Positions 8,544-17,932 of a stretch of DNA of 46,969 nucleotides are shown piece after piece; positions within the stretch are counted from its first letter, which is position 1, and each line of letters starts with the position of its first letter. Under the pieces are notes generated by a model that had not been told where the DNA came from, searched no databases, and saw nothing but the letters and a program-made list of their open reading frames with translations. The stretch is from an uncultured Lachnospiraceae bacterium. Its GTDB lineage: Bacteria; Bacillota_A; Clostridia; Lachnospirales; Lachnospiraceae. Both the position numbers and the translations under genes were made by a program. The stretch is from contig CAJLNC010000009.1 of the NCBI GenBank assembly GCA_905207905.1, positions 1-46,969 on the forward strand, in the 5' to 3' direction.

Positions 8544-9980
8544 ATGAAAAACAAAAAGAAACAAATGCGGATTTGGGAGTGGAAAGGATTGAGAAAGAGC
8601 AAACCGGTACAGAATGATTTCAGCCAGGGAAGCGTGGGCGCTAATATTGTGCGGATGGCGGTGCCTATGACCATGGCAGAGCTTCTGAATGTTTTATACA
8701 ATATTGTGGACCGGATCTATATCGGGAAGATACCGGAAGCGGGAACTCTGGCGCTGACAGGAGTGGGGATTTGTTTTCCTATCATCACGCTGATTAATGC
8801 CTTTGCCGGGCTTTTTGGAACCGGAGGGGCGCCCCTTTGTTCCATTGCCAGAGGAAAGCAGGATTACCCGCGGGCCAGGCAGATTATAGGAGTGTCCTTT
8901 TTTATGCTGGTGCTGACGGCCGTTACGCTGACAGCAGGCCTGCAGCTTTTTGAGACGCCTATTCTCCGGGCCTTCGGGGCCAGCGAAGCTACTTACACCT
9001 ATGCGGCCGAGTATATGCGGATTTATTCTCTGGGAACCTTGTTTGTGATGATCAGTCTTGGTATGAATCCCTTTATTAATTCCCAGGGATTTGGGAAAAT
9101 TGGCATGATGACTATTGCACTGGGGGCGGTGCTGAATATTATTCTGGATCCGGTGCTGATCTTCGGATTTGGGATGGGCGTGCAGGGAGCAGCCCTGGCT
9201 ACCGTAATATCCCAGGCGGTTTCCGCTCTCTGGGTGCTTCGGTTTTTAACGGGAAAGCAGGCGATCCTGTGCTTGGAGAGAAAGCAGATCCGGTTTGAGC
9301 CAGAACTGGTGAGGGAGATCTGCGGGCTTGGTCTTACGGGGTTTATCATGAATTTCACAAACTCTGCCGTGCAGTTGGCCTGCAATAAGATGCTGAGTAT
9401 TTTTGGAGGAGATCTTTACATTGCCATCATGACTGTAGTGAATTCTGTGCGTACTGTGATTTCCCTTCCGGCTTCCGGGATTACAGCAGGCGCTCAGCCG
9501 GTGATCAGTTTTAATTACGGGGCGGAAAAGTATGATCGGGTGAGACAGGGAATTCGTTTCCAAACCTGGGTGTGCATATTGTACACAGGCTTGGCCTGGC
9601 TTTCTACTTTGCTGTTTCCTGCTGCCTGGATCCGGCTGTTCAACAGCGATCCCCAGCTTTTGGCTCAGGGAGTCCCATCCCTGAAACTGTATTTTTTCGG
9701 TTTTGTAATGATGGCCTTCCAGTCCGCCGGGCAGAGTACCTATGTAGCTCTGGGAAAGGCGAAACAGGCGGTGTTTTTTTCTCTGTTCCGAAAGATTGTG
9801 ATAGTAGTGCCCCTTACCATCTGGCTGCCCTATGTCGGAGGGCTGGGGGCTGCAGGAGTATTTCTGGCAGAGCCAATTTCCAATTTTATCGGAGGCTTAG
9901 CCTGCTATATTACCATGTATGCAACGATATATCGGAGTCTCGGAGAAGGAAAGGGGCCTCTTAGGAAAAAGGAAGTTTGA
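8544..9980 (+). CDS. MATE-family efflux transporter
   Basis: This 478-residue membrane protein has twelve predicted hydrophobic segments in two pseudo-symmetric halves, as in multidrug and toxin extrusion transporters that use Na+ or H+ gradients. Typical blocks are LYNIVDRIYIGKIP in the first helix region, LGAVLNIILDPVLIFG, and GAQPVISFNYGAEKYDRV. It is closely similar to the truncated MATE protein at the right edge of the window and less so to the one at 41638. The ribosome site (AAAGGACGGTGG) is ordinary. A substrate cannot be assigned. Confidence 0.93.
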   Translation: MKNKKKQMRIWEWKGLRKSKPVQNDFSQGSVGANIVRMAVPMTMAELLNVLYNIVDRIYIGKIPEAGTLALTGVGICFPIITLINAFAGLFGTGGAPLCSIARGKQDYPRARQIIGVSFFMLVLTAVTLTAGLQLFETPILRAFGASEATYTYAAEYMRIYSLGTLFVMISLGMNPFINSQGFGKIGMMTIALGAVLNIILDPVLIFGFGMGVQGAALATVISQAVSALWVLRFLTGKQAILCLERKQIRFEPELVREICGLGLTGFIMNFTNSAVQLACNKMLSIFGGDLYIAIMTVVNSVRTVISLPASGITAGAQPVISFNYGAEKYDRVRQGIRFQTWVCILYTGLAWLSTLLFPAAWIRLFNSDPQLLAQGVPSLKLYFFGFVMMAFQSAGQSTYVALGKAKQAVFFSLFRKIVIVVPLTIWLPYVGGLGAAGVFLAEPISNFIGGLACYITMYATIYRSLGEGKGPLRKKEV

Positions 9981-10099
9981 AATGAGGCTGTTGAGATTTT
10001 GCAGATTTAGACGATGGGCGGTTCGCACAGCAGAGAAATTTGGAGATTTCACAAGTACAGCAGTCAGGCGTTTTTTGAAAAGCCGGAAAGGAGAAAAAT

Positions 10100-11488
10100 A
10101 TGAAAAAGAGCTTTGGAAAATGGAGAATACCAGGAGCAGCAGTCTTCCTGTTGGCAGGCTGCTTGGGGAACGCCGCCTTCGGAGCTGCCATGCCTTCGGA
10201 GGAGACACTTAAGACAGATGCCTGCCAGGTGGTGGCAGATATGCTGGAGGGCAACTTTGAGGCAGTGACGGAAAAGTTCGATGCGGTTATGACAGAGAGT
10301 CTTACCGCCAAGCAGTTGGAGGAAGGCTTTGTGGCTGCCGTCTCTGCACTGGGGGAACACATCGGAACAGTGTCTGTGGAAGGAGTTTCGCAGGATGTAT
10401 ATTATGTGGTGTCTGTTCTGGAAGAGTTTGAGAAAAATGGCCTTCAGGTGAATGTGGTGTATGACAGCGAAGGACTGATTGCAGGGATGCGGACCACCTA
10501 TGCGCCGCTTCCGCCGAAACAGGAGGAGACGGAGGAAAGCGAGGGGGAAGCTGCTTATAGGGAAGTGACGGTAACCGTAGCAGGAGATCCGGCGCTGCCG
10601 TTGGAGGGAACTTTGACCCTTCCGGAGGGAAAAGAAAAGCCGCCGGTGGTGATTTTAGTGCAGGGATCCGGATCTTCTGACCGGGATGAGAATTATAATG
10701 GAAACAGGCCCTTTGCAGATCTGGCCAGAGGACTGGCTAAGCAGGGAATTGCAACGCTGCGCTACGACAAGCGCCATTTTGTATACCCGGAAAATGCGGC
10801 AGAGCTGGGAGCTTCCCTGACCCTTCGGGAGGAAACATTGGATGATGTGAATGCAGCCATTGAGCTGATGCGAGAGGAAGCGCAGGTGGACGGCAGCCGG
10901 ATCTATGTTCTGGGCCATTCTCTGGGAGGCGCTCTGATCCCGGCTGTTGCAGCTAAGAATCCAGATCTTGCCGGAGTGATCTCTATGGCAGGAACCCTTC
11001 GTCCTTTGTGGGAGTTAAGTTATGACCAGAATCAGGAGGTGATCCAAACGCTCAAGAATCAGGATCTTCCAGAGGAACAACAGGAGCTTTTGGAGACTCA
11101 GATCGCTCAGATCGAGGCTGACACCAAGGTGCTGAGGGAGGAATTGGACGATCAGAATCCAGAGACCCTTCTTCTTGGCATCCCTGCAGGATATTGGCAG
11201 TCTGTAAAGGAATACTGCGGGATGAATTTTATTGACCAGGTGAAGCAGCCTATGCTGATTCTTCAGGGAGATGCAGACTTTCAGGTATATCCGGAAACGG
11301 ATTATCAGCTGTGGAAGGACACTGTGGGGAATCGGGACAATGTTGTTTTTCACCTGTATGCAGGGCTGAATCATTTGATGATGCCTACCCAGGGAAAGCG
11401 GGACATTACAGAATATGCGGCTGCAGGCCATGTAGATCCCCAGGTGATTGATGATGTTGCAGCGTTTGTGCAGGGAGAAATCTCTTGA
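10100..11488 (+). CDS. Secreted alpha/beta hydrolase with N-terminal DUF3887 domain, probable lipoprotein
   Basis: The 462-residue protein starts with a short signal peptide whose LAGC (Cys21) fits a lipobox, so it is probably anchored to the outer face of the membrane. A DUF3887-like domain spans about residues 38-135. After an acidic linker, an alpha/beta hydrolase fold follows with the nucleophile elbow GHSLGG (Ser274), an acid in GDADF (391/393) and His425 in GLNHLM. The natural substrate, ester or peptide, is unknown. AAAGGAG precedes the ATG. The stop codon overlaps the -35 box of the proS leader promoter. Confidence 0.85.
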   Translation: MKKSFGKWRIPGAAVFLLAGCLGNAAFGAAMPSEETLKTDACQVVADMLEGNFEAVTEKFDAVMTESLTAKQLEEGFVAAVSALGEHIGTVSVEGVSQDVYYVVSVLEEFEKNGLQVNVVYDSEGLIAGMRTTYAPLPPKQEETEESEGEAAYREVTVTVAGDPALPLEGTLTLPEGKEKPPVVILVQGSGSSDRDENYNGNRPFADLARGLAKQGIATLRYDKRHFVYPENAAELGASLTLREETLDDVNAAIELMREEAQVDGSRIYVLGHSLGGALIPAVAAKNPDLAGVISMAGTLRPLWELSYDQNQEVIQTLKNQDLPEEQQELLETQIAQIEADTKVLREELDDQNPETLLLGIPAGYWQSVKEYCGMNFIDQVKQPMLILQGDADFQVYPETDYQLWKDTVGNRDNVVFHLYAGLNHLMMPTQGKRDITEYAAAGHVDPQVIDDVAAFVQGEIS

Positions 11489-11513
11489 CAAATGTTGGCT
11501 GGCAGGCTAAACT
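11485..11513 (+). promoter_or_regulatory. Promoter of the proS T-box leader
   Basis: TTGACA at 11485-11490 and TAAACT at 11508-11513 have a 17-base spacer. The -35 box overlaps the stop codon of the hydrolase gene. Transcription should start about 11520, at the head of the T-box leader. Confidence 0.75.
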
Positions 11514-11519
11514 GTTGAT

Positions 11520-11815
11520 TACAGAGCGTAGAAGAGGGACAGTACATACAGAAAGGCCCCAGAGAGAGGACGGTTGGTGAGAGTCCTTGGCCGGAAGGTA
11601 TGGAACCCGCCTTGGAGCTGCCTGCGAAAGCAGGACGTACTTCCGGCGATAACGGAACAATGAGAGAATGAAGAGGACTTCAGACGGCAGACCGGTAACA
11701 GAACGATCAGAGCTGCAGCGCAGTTTCTTCATTAATCAGGGTGGTACCGCCGAAGGTAAAATAGAATGCTTACCCCGGTCCCTGTGCAGAGAATGCACGG
11801 GGGCCGGGGTTTTTG
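11520..11815 (+). promoter_or_regulatory. T-box leader (tRNA-Pro sensing) controlling proS
   Basis: The leader contains the near-invariant T-box core AGGGTGGTACCGCC at 11738-11751, followed by a terminator hairpin and the prolyl-tRNA synthetase gene. Uncharged tRNA would pair with the T-box and favour the antiterminator. A Stem I-like region spans about 11550-11640. Proline codons occur in the specifier-like segment GGAACCCGCC (CCC at 11606-11608, with CCG overlapping at 11607-11609). Which one is read cannot be fixed by eye. The class is established and the codon is inference. Confidence 0.93.
11773..11815 (+). terminator. T-box-controlled intrinsic terminator
   Basis: CCCCGGTCCCTGTGCA, loop GAGAA, and TGCACGGGGGCCGGGG form a long GC-rich stem followed by TTTTT. 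This is the competing terminator of the proS leader. Confidence 0.93.
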
Positions 11816-11941
11816 ATGTTGCAGAATACCTCCGGCGGCACTCTTTCGGGTACTTTTTTTGAAAACAAATCTGTTTTCTGCGAAAAATACACCGGAAATC
11901 CGCTGGGATACGTATTTTGTCAGGCATGAAAGGAGATTAAA

Positions 11942-13381
11942 ATGGCAAAAGACAAAAAATTAGTGGAAGCCATCACTTCCATGGAAGAAGATTTCGCACA
12001 ATGGTACACAGACGTTGTGAAGAAAGCAGAACTGATTGACTACACCAGCGTAAAGGGCTGCATGGTGATCAAACCGGCAGGCTATGCCATCTGGGAGAAC
12101 ATCCAGCAGGAGCTGGATCGAAGATTTAAGGAGACTGGGGTGCAGAATGTATATCTGCCCATGTTTATTCCAGAGAGCCTGCTCCAGAAGGAGAAAGATC
12201 ATGTGGAAGGGTTTGCCCCGGAGGTAGCCTGGGTGACTCACGGCGGTCTGGAGCCTCTCCAGGAGCGTCTCTGCGTGCGTCCCACTTCCGAGACCCTGTT
12301 TTGTGATTTTTATGCCAATGATATTCATTCTTACCGGGATTTGCCCAAGGTTTATAATCAGTGGTGTTCCGTGGTGCGGTGGGAGAAGACCACCAGACCT
12401 TTCCTGCGCTCCAGAGAATTTTTGTGGCAGGAAGGCCACACTGCTCATGCCACTGCAAAAGAGGCGGAGGAGCGCACCATTCAGATGCTGAATGTGTATG
12501 CGGATTTTTGTGAGGAAGTGCTGGCTATGCCGGTGATCCGCGGGAAAAAGACGGACAAAGAAAAATTCGCAGGGGCGGAGGCCACCTACACCATTGAGGC
12601 GCTGATGCACGATGGAAAGGCTCTTCAGTCCGGCACCAGCCACAATTTTGGAGACGGCTTTGCCAAAGCTTTTGGTATCCAGTACACGGATAAGGACAAT
12701 ACGCTGAAATATGTGCATCAGACCTCTTGGGGAATGACTACCCGTCTCATCGGCGCTGTGATTATGGTTCATGGAGACAACAGCGGACTGGTGCTTCCTC
12801 CCAGAATCGCTCCGGTGCAGGCCATGGTGATTCCCATTCAGCAGAAGAAGGAAGGGGTTTTAGAAAAGGCGGAGGAAGTGTGGAAGAGCCTGCAAGCTGC
12901 CGGAATCCGCGCCCGCATGGATGATTCTGACAAGAGTCCGGGCTGGAAGTTCTCAGAGCAGGAGATGCGCGGAATACCGGTGCGCATCGAGTTGGGCCCC
13001 AAGGATATTGAGGCGGGGCATGCAGTGGTAGTGCGAAGAGATACCAGGGAAAAGGCGATCGTGACCTTCGGGGAACTTACCGGAAAGATTCAGGAGATTT
13101 TAGACACTATGCAGAAGGAGATGCTGGAGCGTGCCAGAAAGCATATGGAAAGTCATACCTACACGGCTGCCACAAAAGAAGAGTTTCAGAAGATCGCAGA
13201 CAATCAGCCCGGCTTTATCAAGGCTATGTGGTGCGGCGATCAGGCCTGTGAGGATGCTATCAAAGAGGAGATGGGCGTAACCTCCCGGTGTATGCCCTTT
13301 AAGCAGGAGAAAACCGGGGAGACCTGCGTCTGCTGCGGACGTCCAGCCAAGGCCATGGTTTACTGGGGAAAGGCTTATTAA
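11942..13381 (+). CDS. proS: Prolyl-tRNA synthetase (short, archaeal/eukaryotic-like ProS type 3)
   Basis: It charges tRNA-Pro with proline. The 479 residues match the short ProRS form that lacks the editing insertion domain of the E. coli type. Class II motifs are visible, including the [15 protein letters not shown] region, [13 protein letters not shown], and anticodon-binding sequence from about residue 290. The C-terminal zinc-like domain has several Cys ([20 protein letters not shown]) and ends in the typical KAY. AAAGGAG precedes the ATG. Expression is controlled by the T-box upstream and ends at a strong terminator. Confidence 0.97.
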   Translation: MAKDKKLVEAITSMEEDFAQWYTDVVKKAELIDYTSVKGCMVIKPAGYAIWENIQQELDRRFKETGVQNVYLPMFIPESLLQKEKDHVEGFAPEVAWVTHGGLEPLQERLCVRPTSETLFCDFYANDIHSYRDLPKVYNQWCSVVRWEKTTRPFLRSREFLWQEGHTAHATAKEAEERTIQMLNVYADFCEEVLAMPVIRGKKTDKEKFAGAEATYTIEALMHDGKALQSGTSHNFGDGFAKAFGIQYTDKDNTLKYVHQTSWGMTTRLIGAVIMVHGDNSGLVLPPRIAPVQAMVIPIQQKKEGVLEKAEEVWKSLQAAGIRARMDDSDKSPGWKFSEQEMRGIPVRIELGPKDIEAGHAVVVRRDTREKAIVTFGELTGKIQEILDTMQKEMLERARKHMESHTYTAATKEEFQKIADNQPGFIKAMWCGDQACEDAIKEEMGVTSRCMPFKQEKTGETCVCCGRPAKAMVYWGKAY

Positions 13382-13398
13382 GATAACATAACAAATGG

Positions 13399-13457
13399 AA
13401 AGCGGCTGCTGTAAAAGTAGATGAGTCATCTGCTTTTGCAGCAGCTTTGTTTTTTTA
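13399..13457 (+). terminator. Intrinsic terminator after proS
   Basis: AAAGCGGCTGCTGTAAAAG and its near-complement CTTTTGCAGCAGCTTTG form a long stem, with inner pairing GATGA/GTCATC, followed by a run of eight T. Confidence 0.9.
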
Positions 13458-13459
13458 TT

Positions 13460-13530
13460 GAAAGGAAAGTAAATTTTCTTTCTATAAAAGAAAAATGCTT
13501 GGCAGGATCGCACTGCGGCGGCAGGAAAAA
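13460..13530. repeat. Hairpin plus TGCTTGGCAGGATCGCA repeat copy
   Basis: Directly behind the proS terminator, GAAAGGAAA and TTTTCTTTC can form a hairpin at 13460-13482. TGCTTGGCAGGATCGCACTG begins at 13497. The second part matches 34451-34481 at all but a few positions and 914-927 in its first 14 bases. About 175 bases of A/T-rich sequence without a gene follow, up to the liv promoter. Confidence 0.6.
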
Positions 13531-13706
13531 CGTGGCCAAAACGGTTCAATCCAGGCGGAGAAGTCTGCATGGAGCTCCCGGCAGCATGCAGCATTCCATT
13601 CCTCCTAGCAGCGAAAAAATTTTAATTTTAAAAATGAAAAACACAAAATATTAAACGTATAAAAACAAATTCCGTAAAATTTTTTGAATTTTTGTAAGAA
13701 ATGGGA

Positions 13707-13735
13707 TTGACGGATAGGTTTTTTGAGGGTAAAAT
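13707..13735 (+). promoter_or_regulatory. Promoter of the liv operon
   Basis: TTGACG at 13707-13712 and TAAAAT at 13730-13735 have a 17-base spacer, about 80 bases before the livJ start codon. Confidence 0.75.
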
Positions 13736-13816
13736 GGTCACATGAGTTTTCCGGAGGCGTTTTTCCAAAAGTTTTTGGAAAAGCGGACAGGAGGAAAAGG
13801 ACAGGAGGAAAGGATT

Positions 13817-14956
13817 ATGAAAAAATTAGTGAAAGTGGCCAGTGCGGCTCTGGCAGCAAGTATGGTATTATCCACAGCAGCTTTTGCAGAGGGAGAGACA
13901 TTTAAGATCGGCGGCATCGGTCCTTTAAGCGGCGGCGCAGCCGTATACGGCCAGGCGGTTATGAATGCTATTCAGATCGCAGTAGATGAGATCAATGAGG
14001 CGGGAGGAATCAATGGCTATCAGGTGGAATTCAATCCCCAGGATGATGAGCATGACACAGAGAAAGCAGTGAATGCTTACAATACCTTGAAGGACTGGGG
14101 AATGCAGATGCTTCTGGGAACAGTTACTTCCAAGCCCTGCGCAGCAGTAGTGGCGGAGACCTCCGCTGACAATCTATTTCAGCTGACTCCTTCCGGATCT
14201 GCGGTAGAGAGTATTGCAGGGGAAAATGCATTTCGCGTTTGCTTCTCTGACCCTAACCAGGGTGCAGCTTCCGCTCAGTATATTGGCGAACATGGGCTGG
14301 CAGAGAAAGTGGCGGTGATTTACAACAGCCAGGATGTATATTCTTCCGGCATTTATAATACGTTTGCTGCAGAGGCACAGAATCAGCCCTTTGAGGTGGT
14401 AGCGGCAGAAGCTTTCACTGAGGACAGCAAGACCGACTTTACGGTTCAGCTTCAGAAAGCAAAAGATGCGGGGGCGGATATGGTATTCCTTCCCATTTAC
14501 TACTCTGAAGCAGCACTGATTTTGACCCAGGCCAACAGCATGGGATTTGCACCTACCTTCTTTGGATGCGATGGATTGGACGGCCTGCTGGCAGTGGACG
14601 ATTTTGATACTGCACTGGCTGAAGGCGTTATGCTTTTGACACCGTTCGTTGCAGACGCAGAGGACGAGGCGACTCAGGCCTTTGTTTCCAAATATCAGGA
14701 AGCCTACACAGACGTTCCGAATCAGTTTGCAGCAGATGCTTACGATGGCATGTATATTATCAAGGCAGCAGCAGAGCAGGCAGGTATTACTCCGGATATG
14801 AGCGTTTCTGATATCTGCGAAGCTATGAAGGTTGCTATGACAGAGATTACTTATGACGGCCTTACCGGTGAGGGAACCACCTGGGGAGCAGACGGAGAAC
14901 CGAACAAGGCTCCGAAGGCTATGGTGATTAAGGACGGCGCTTACACAGCAATGTAA
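13817..14956 (+). CDS. livJ: Branched-chain amino acid ABC transporter substrate-binding protein
   Basis: This type I periplasmic-binding-fold protein of 379 residues captures leucine, isoleucine, valine or a related amino acid outside the cell. The start at 13817 has AGGAGGAAAGG just upstream. The frame is open from 13742 but that part lacks a ribosome site. Residues 1-24 are a Sec signal peptide ending AAFA, followed by EGETFKIGGIGPLSGG, the family's first strand. No Cys lies near the cleavage site, so it is not an obvious lipoprotein, which is unusual for a Gram-positive binding protein. It is first in the livJHMGF operon. Confidence 0.93.
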   Translation: MKKLVKVASAALAASMVLSTAAFAEGETFKIGGIGPLSGGAAVYGQAVMNAIQIAVDEINEAGGINGYQVEFNPQDDEHDTEKAVNAYNTLKDWGMQMLLGTVTSKPCAAVVAETSADNLFQLTPSGSAVESIAGENAFRVCFSDPNQGAASAQYIGEHGLAEKVAVIYNSQDVYSSGIYNTFAAEAQNQPFEVVAAEAFTEDSKTDFTVQLQKAKDAGADMVFLPIYYSEAALILTQANSMGFAPTFFGCDGLDGLLAVDDFDTALAEGVMLLTPFVADAEDEATQAFVSKYQEAYTDVPNQFAADAYDGMYIIKAAAEQAGITPDMSVSDICEAMKVAMTEITYDGLTGEGTTWGADGEPNKAPKAMVIKDGAYTAM

Positions 14957-15009
14957 GAGTTCGGAAGAAGGCTCGGGAAGCCTTAAAGAAGCTCTGACAG
15001 ATGGAATAT

Positions 15010-15122
15010 CCGCAGCAGGCTGCGGGAAAAAAGCAAGATTGGACAGCGGGGGCTGTTGCAGGAAGGTTTTCGGAGAAGTGATAAGGGCACATTCGGAACC
15101 GATTTCCTGCGGCGGCCCCGCT
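15010..15122 (+). promoter_or_regulatory. Intercistronic stem-loops between livJ and livH
   Basis: In the 208-base gap a small hairpin (CCGCAG, loop CAGG, CTGCGG) lies at 15010-15025. A larger one spans 15045-15122, pairing AGCGGGGGC..GCAGGAA with TTTCCTGC..GCCCCGCT. There is no U-tract after it. Such structures often protect the abundant binding-protein message from 3' decay and lower expression of the membrane genes. That role is inference. Confidence 0.6.
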
Positions 15123-15164
15123 ATTGCTAAAATTGGGAAAGAATAAAAGTATGAGAGGTGTACT

Positions 15165-16049
15165 ATGAGTTTTCTGAATTATTTGATCAGCGGCATCAGC
15201 CTGGGAAGCGTATACGCCATTATCGCTTTGGGATATACCATGGTGTACGGCATTGCCAAGATGCTGAATTTTGCCCACGGCGATGTGATTATGGTGGGAG
15301 CTTATGTGGTATTTACCGCAGTGTCTACCTGGGGGCTTCCTGCGATGCCATCGGTTCTGATCTCCATGGCAGTGTGTACGCTGCTGGGGGTTATGATAGA
15401 AAAGATCGCTTACAAGCCGCTTAGAAATGCAGCTTCCCCACTGGCAGTTCTGATCACTGCCATTGGTGTCAGTTATTTTTTGCAGAATCTGGCGCTGCTG
15501 GTATTCGGTTCCAATACCAAGTCTTTTACCAGTGTGGTACCTTTTCCAGCGCTGCAGCTGGCGGGCGGGCAGCTCACCATTACATCGGTGACCATTGTTA
15601 CGATTCTGGCTTGCATTCTCATCGTGTTGGGCCTGACTGCATTTGTCAATAAGACGAAACCAGGCCAGGCCATGCTGGCGGTGTCTGAGGATAAGGGAGC
15701 GGCCCAGCTGATGGGCATCAATGTAAACGCTACCATTGCCTTGACTTTTGCCATTGGCTCTGCCCTGGCGGCCATTGCAGGAGTGCTTCTTTGCTCTGCC
15801 TATCCTTCCCTGACCCCCTACACCGGCTCCATGCCGGGTATCAAGGCCTTTGTGGCAGCAGTATTTGGCGGGATCGGTTCCATTCCGGGAGCTATGATCG
15901 GCGGTATTCTTCTTGGTATCATTGAGATTTTCGGAAAGGCATATATCTCCGCACAGATGGCGGACGCCATTGTGTTTGCGGTGCTGATTGTGGTGCTGCT
16001 GGTGAAACCTACCGGACTTTTGGGTAAGAAGATTCAGGAAAAGGTATAG
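15165..16049 (+). CDS. livH: Branched-chain amino acid ABC transporter permease LivH
   Basis: This 294-residue integral membrane permease has about eight hydrophobic segments. The LivH-type opening FLNYLISGISLGSVYAIIAL is followed by the EAA-like cytoplasmic region around GAAQLMGINVNATIALTF, and FGGIGSIPGAMIGG sits near the C-terminus. It forms the membrane channel with LivM. GAGAGGTG precedes the ATG. livM follows after 12 bases. Confidence 0.95.
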   Translation: MSFLNYLISGISLGSVYAIIALGYTMVYGIAKMLNFAHGDVIMVGAYVVFTAVSTWGLPAMPSVLISMAVCTLLGVMIEKIAYKPLRNAASPLAVLITAIGVSYFLQNLALLVFGSNTKSFTSVVPFPALQLAGGQLTITSVTIVTILACILIVLGLTAFVNKTKPGQAMLAVSEDKGAAQLMGINVNATIALTFAIGSALAAIAGVLLCSAYPSLTPYTGSMPGIKAFVAAVFGGIGSIPGAMIGGILLGIIEIFGKAYISAQMADAIVFAVLIVVLLVKPTGLLGKKIQEKV

Positions 16050-16061
16050 AGGGAGGAACTT

Positions 16062-17156
16062 ATGAAAAGGAAGATGAATAAAACTGCAAAGCAGAATGCC
16101 CTCACCTACGGTATGGTGATCGCGGCGTTTGCGGTTATGCAGATCATGATAAGCACAGGACATATTTCCAGTTCTCTGGAAGGACTTCTGATCCCCTTTT
16201 GCTACTATGCGATTTTGGCGGTTTCTCTGAATTTGGTAGTGGGTATTCTGGGAGAGCTGAGTTTGGGCCATGCAGGATTTATGTGCGTGGGCGCTTTTGC
16301 CAGCGCCTTTTTCACAAAATGTATGACAGAGGCGATTCCCAACAGCCTGGTGCGTTTTCTCCTGGCTCTGGTGATCGGCGCAGTGGCAGCCGGTATTTTC
16401 GGCATTCTCATTGGTATTCCGGTACTGCGGCTTCGGGGAGATTACCTGGCCATTGTGACCTTGGCTTTTGGAGAGATCATTAAAAACCTGGTGAATGTAT
16501 TGTACATAGGAAAAGACAGCAAGGGTTTTCATTTTTCTATGAAGGATTCCTTTTCCTTAGGGCTGGAGCCGGAGGGCATGATTATTGTCAATGGTCCTCA
16601 GGGAATTTCCGGGATTTCCAGAGATGCTACCTTTGGGATTGCAGTTCTTCTGGTACTGCTGACGCTGTTTATTGTGCTGCGTTTGATCCAGTCCAGAGAC
16701 GGACGGGCAATCCAGGCGATTCGGGATAACCGGATCGCAGCAGAGTCGGTGGGCATTAATATTACCAAGTATAAGCTGATGGCCTTTGCCGTGTCCGCAG
16801 CTTTGGCCGGTGTGGCCGGTGTGCTGTATGCTCACAATCTGTCCACCTTAAGCGCCACTTCTAAAAACTTCGGCTACAATATGTCCATCATGATCCTGGT
16901 GTATGTGGTTCTTGGCGGTATCGGAAGCATCCGGGGGTCTGTGATTGCCCCTGTAGTGCTGAATCTGGTTCTGGATTATTTCCTGAGAAAATTCCAGATG
17001 ATGGGAAACAATGTGGTGCTTCAGTTCTTAAGCGACAACCGGATGCTGGTTTACGCAGTGCTGCTGATTGCTATGATGCTCTTTAGCTGGAGCCCCAGAA
17101 TGATCGAATGGCGGGAACGGGTATTTCATAAGAATGCAAAGAAGGAGGCACAATAG
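16062..17156 (+). CDS. livM: Branched-chain amino acid ABC transporter permease LivM
   Basis: This 364-residue permease is the second channel subunit. The hallmark LGELSLGHAGFMCVGAFA lies near residues 65-80. The cytoplasmic coupling region reads RAIQAIRDNRIAAESVGINI, and VYVVLGGIGSIRGSVIAP lies in the last third. The short charged N-terminus is followed by ten or so hydrophobic segments. GGGAGG precedes the ATG, and livG begins 2 bases after the stop. Confidence 0.95.
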   Translation: MKRKMNKTAKQNALTYGMVIAAFAVMQIMISTGHISSSLEGLLIPFCYYAILAVSLNLVVGILGELSLGHAGFMCVGAFASAFFTKCMTEAIPNSLVRFLLALVIGAVAAGIFGILIGIPVLRLRGDYLAIVTLAFGEIIKNLVNVLYIGKDSKGFHFSMKDSFSLGLEPEGMIIVNGPQGISGISRDATFGIAVLLVLLTLFIVLRLIQSRDGRAIQAIRDNRIAAESVGINITKYKLMAFAVSAALAGVAGVLYAHNLSTLSATSKNFGYNMSIMILVYVVLGGIGSIRGSVIAPVVLNLVLDYFLRKFQMMGNNVVLQFLSDNRMLVYAVLLIAMMLFSWSPRMIEWRERVFHKNAKKEAQ

Positions 17157-17158
17157 TT

Positions 17159-17917
17159 ATGGCAATGCTGGAAGTAAAAAATCTGGGGATCTCCTTCGGT
17201 GGACTTCGGGCGGTAAACGGATTTGATATTAGCATTGAGAAGGGACAGCTCTACGGCCTGATCGGGCCAAACGGTGCGGGGAAAACCACTATATTTAACC
17301 TTCTTACCGGAGTATATCAGCCGGATACCGGGCGTATTGTTTTGGATGGCAGGAATCTTACCGGGAAAAAAACGATTGAGATCAGTAAGGCAGGCATCGC
17401 CCGAACCTTCCAGAACATCCGTCTGTTCTCGGGAATGACCGTTTTGGATAATGTAAAGGTAGGGCTGCACAATCATCATGTATATTCAGCTTTGGCAGGC
17501 ATTCTCCACCTTCCCAGCTATCAGCGGGAAGAGAGGGAAATGGATGAAAAAGCCATGGAGCTTCTTAAAGTTTTTGATTTGGAGGATGAGGCGGAGCTTC
17601 TTGCCTCCAACCTTCCCTATGGAAAACAGAGACGGCTGGAGATAGCAAGAGCGATGGCCACAGATCCCAAGCTTTTGCTTCTGGATGAACCGGCAGCGGG
17701 CATGAATCCGCAGGAGACGCAGTCTCTTATGGATATGATCCGCTTTGTGCGGGATCATTTTGATATGACGATACTTTTGATTGAGCATGACATGAAGCTG
17801 GTATCTGGGATCTGTGAGGAACTCAGTGTACTGAATTTCGGAGAGATTCTGGCGCAGGGAAAAACGGAGGATGTGCTGAATGATCCTCAGGTCATTACTG
17901 CATATCTTGGGGAATAG
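17159..17917 (+). CDS. livG: Branched-chain amino acid ABC transporter ATPase LivG
   Basis: This 252-residue cytoplasmic ATPase has Walker A GPNGAGKTT (about residues 36-44), the LivG-type insertion after FQNIRLF, a signature region reading LPYGKQRRLEIARA and Walker B LLLLDEPAAGMNP. The H-loop is in LLIEHDM. AAGGAGG lies ahead of the start, overlapping the end of livM. It is paired with LivF as the nucleotide-binding dimer. Confidence 0.95.
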   Translation: MAMLEVKNLGISFGGLRAVNGFDISIEKGQLYGLIGPNGAGKTTIFNLLTGVYQPDTGRIVLDGRNLTGKKTIEISKAGIARTFQNIRLFSGMTVLDNVKVGLHNHHVYSALAGILHLPSYQREEREMDEKAMELLKVFDLEDEAELLASNLPYGKQRRLEIARAMATDPKLLLLDEPAAGMNPQETQSLMDMIRFVRDHFDMTILLIEHDMKLVSGICEELSVLNFGEILAQGKTEDVLNDPQVITAYLGE

Positions 17918-17932
17918 GAGGACAGTGACGCT

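Noticed and set aside
14928..16532. A 534-codon open frame on the minus strand across livH and livM
   Set aside because: It is antisense to two clear permease genes, has His/Gln-rich shadow composition, no ribosome site and no recognisable domain.
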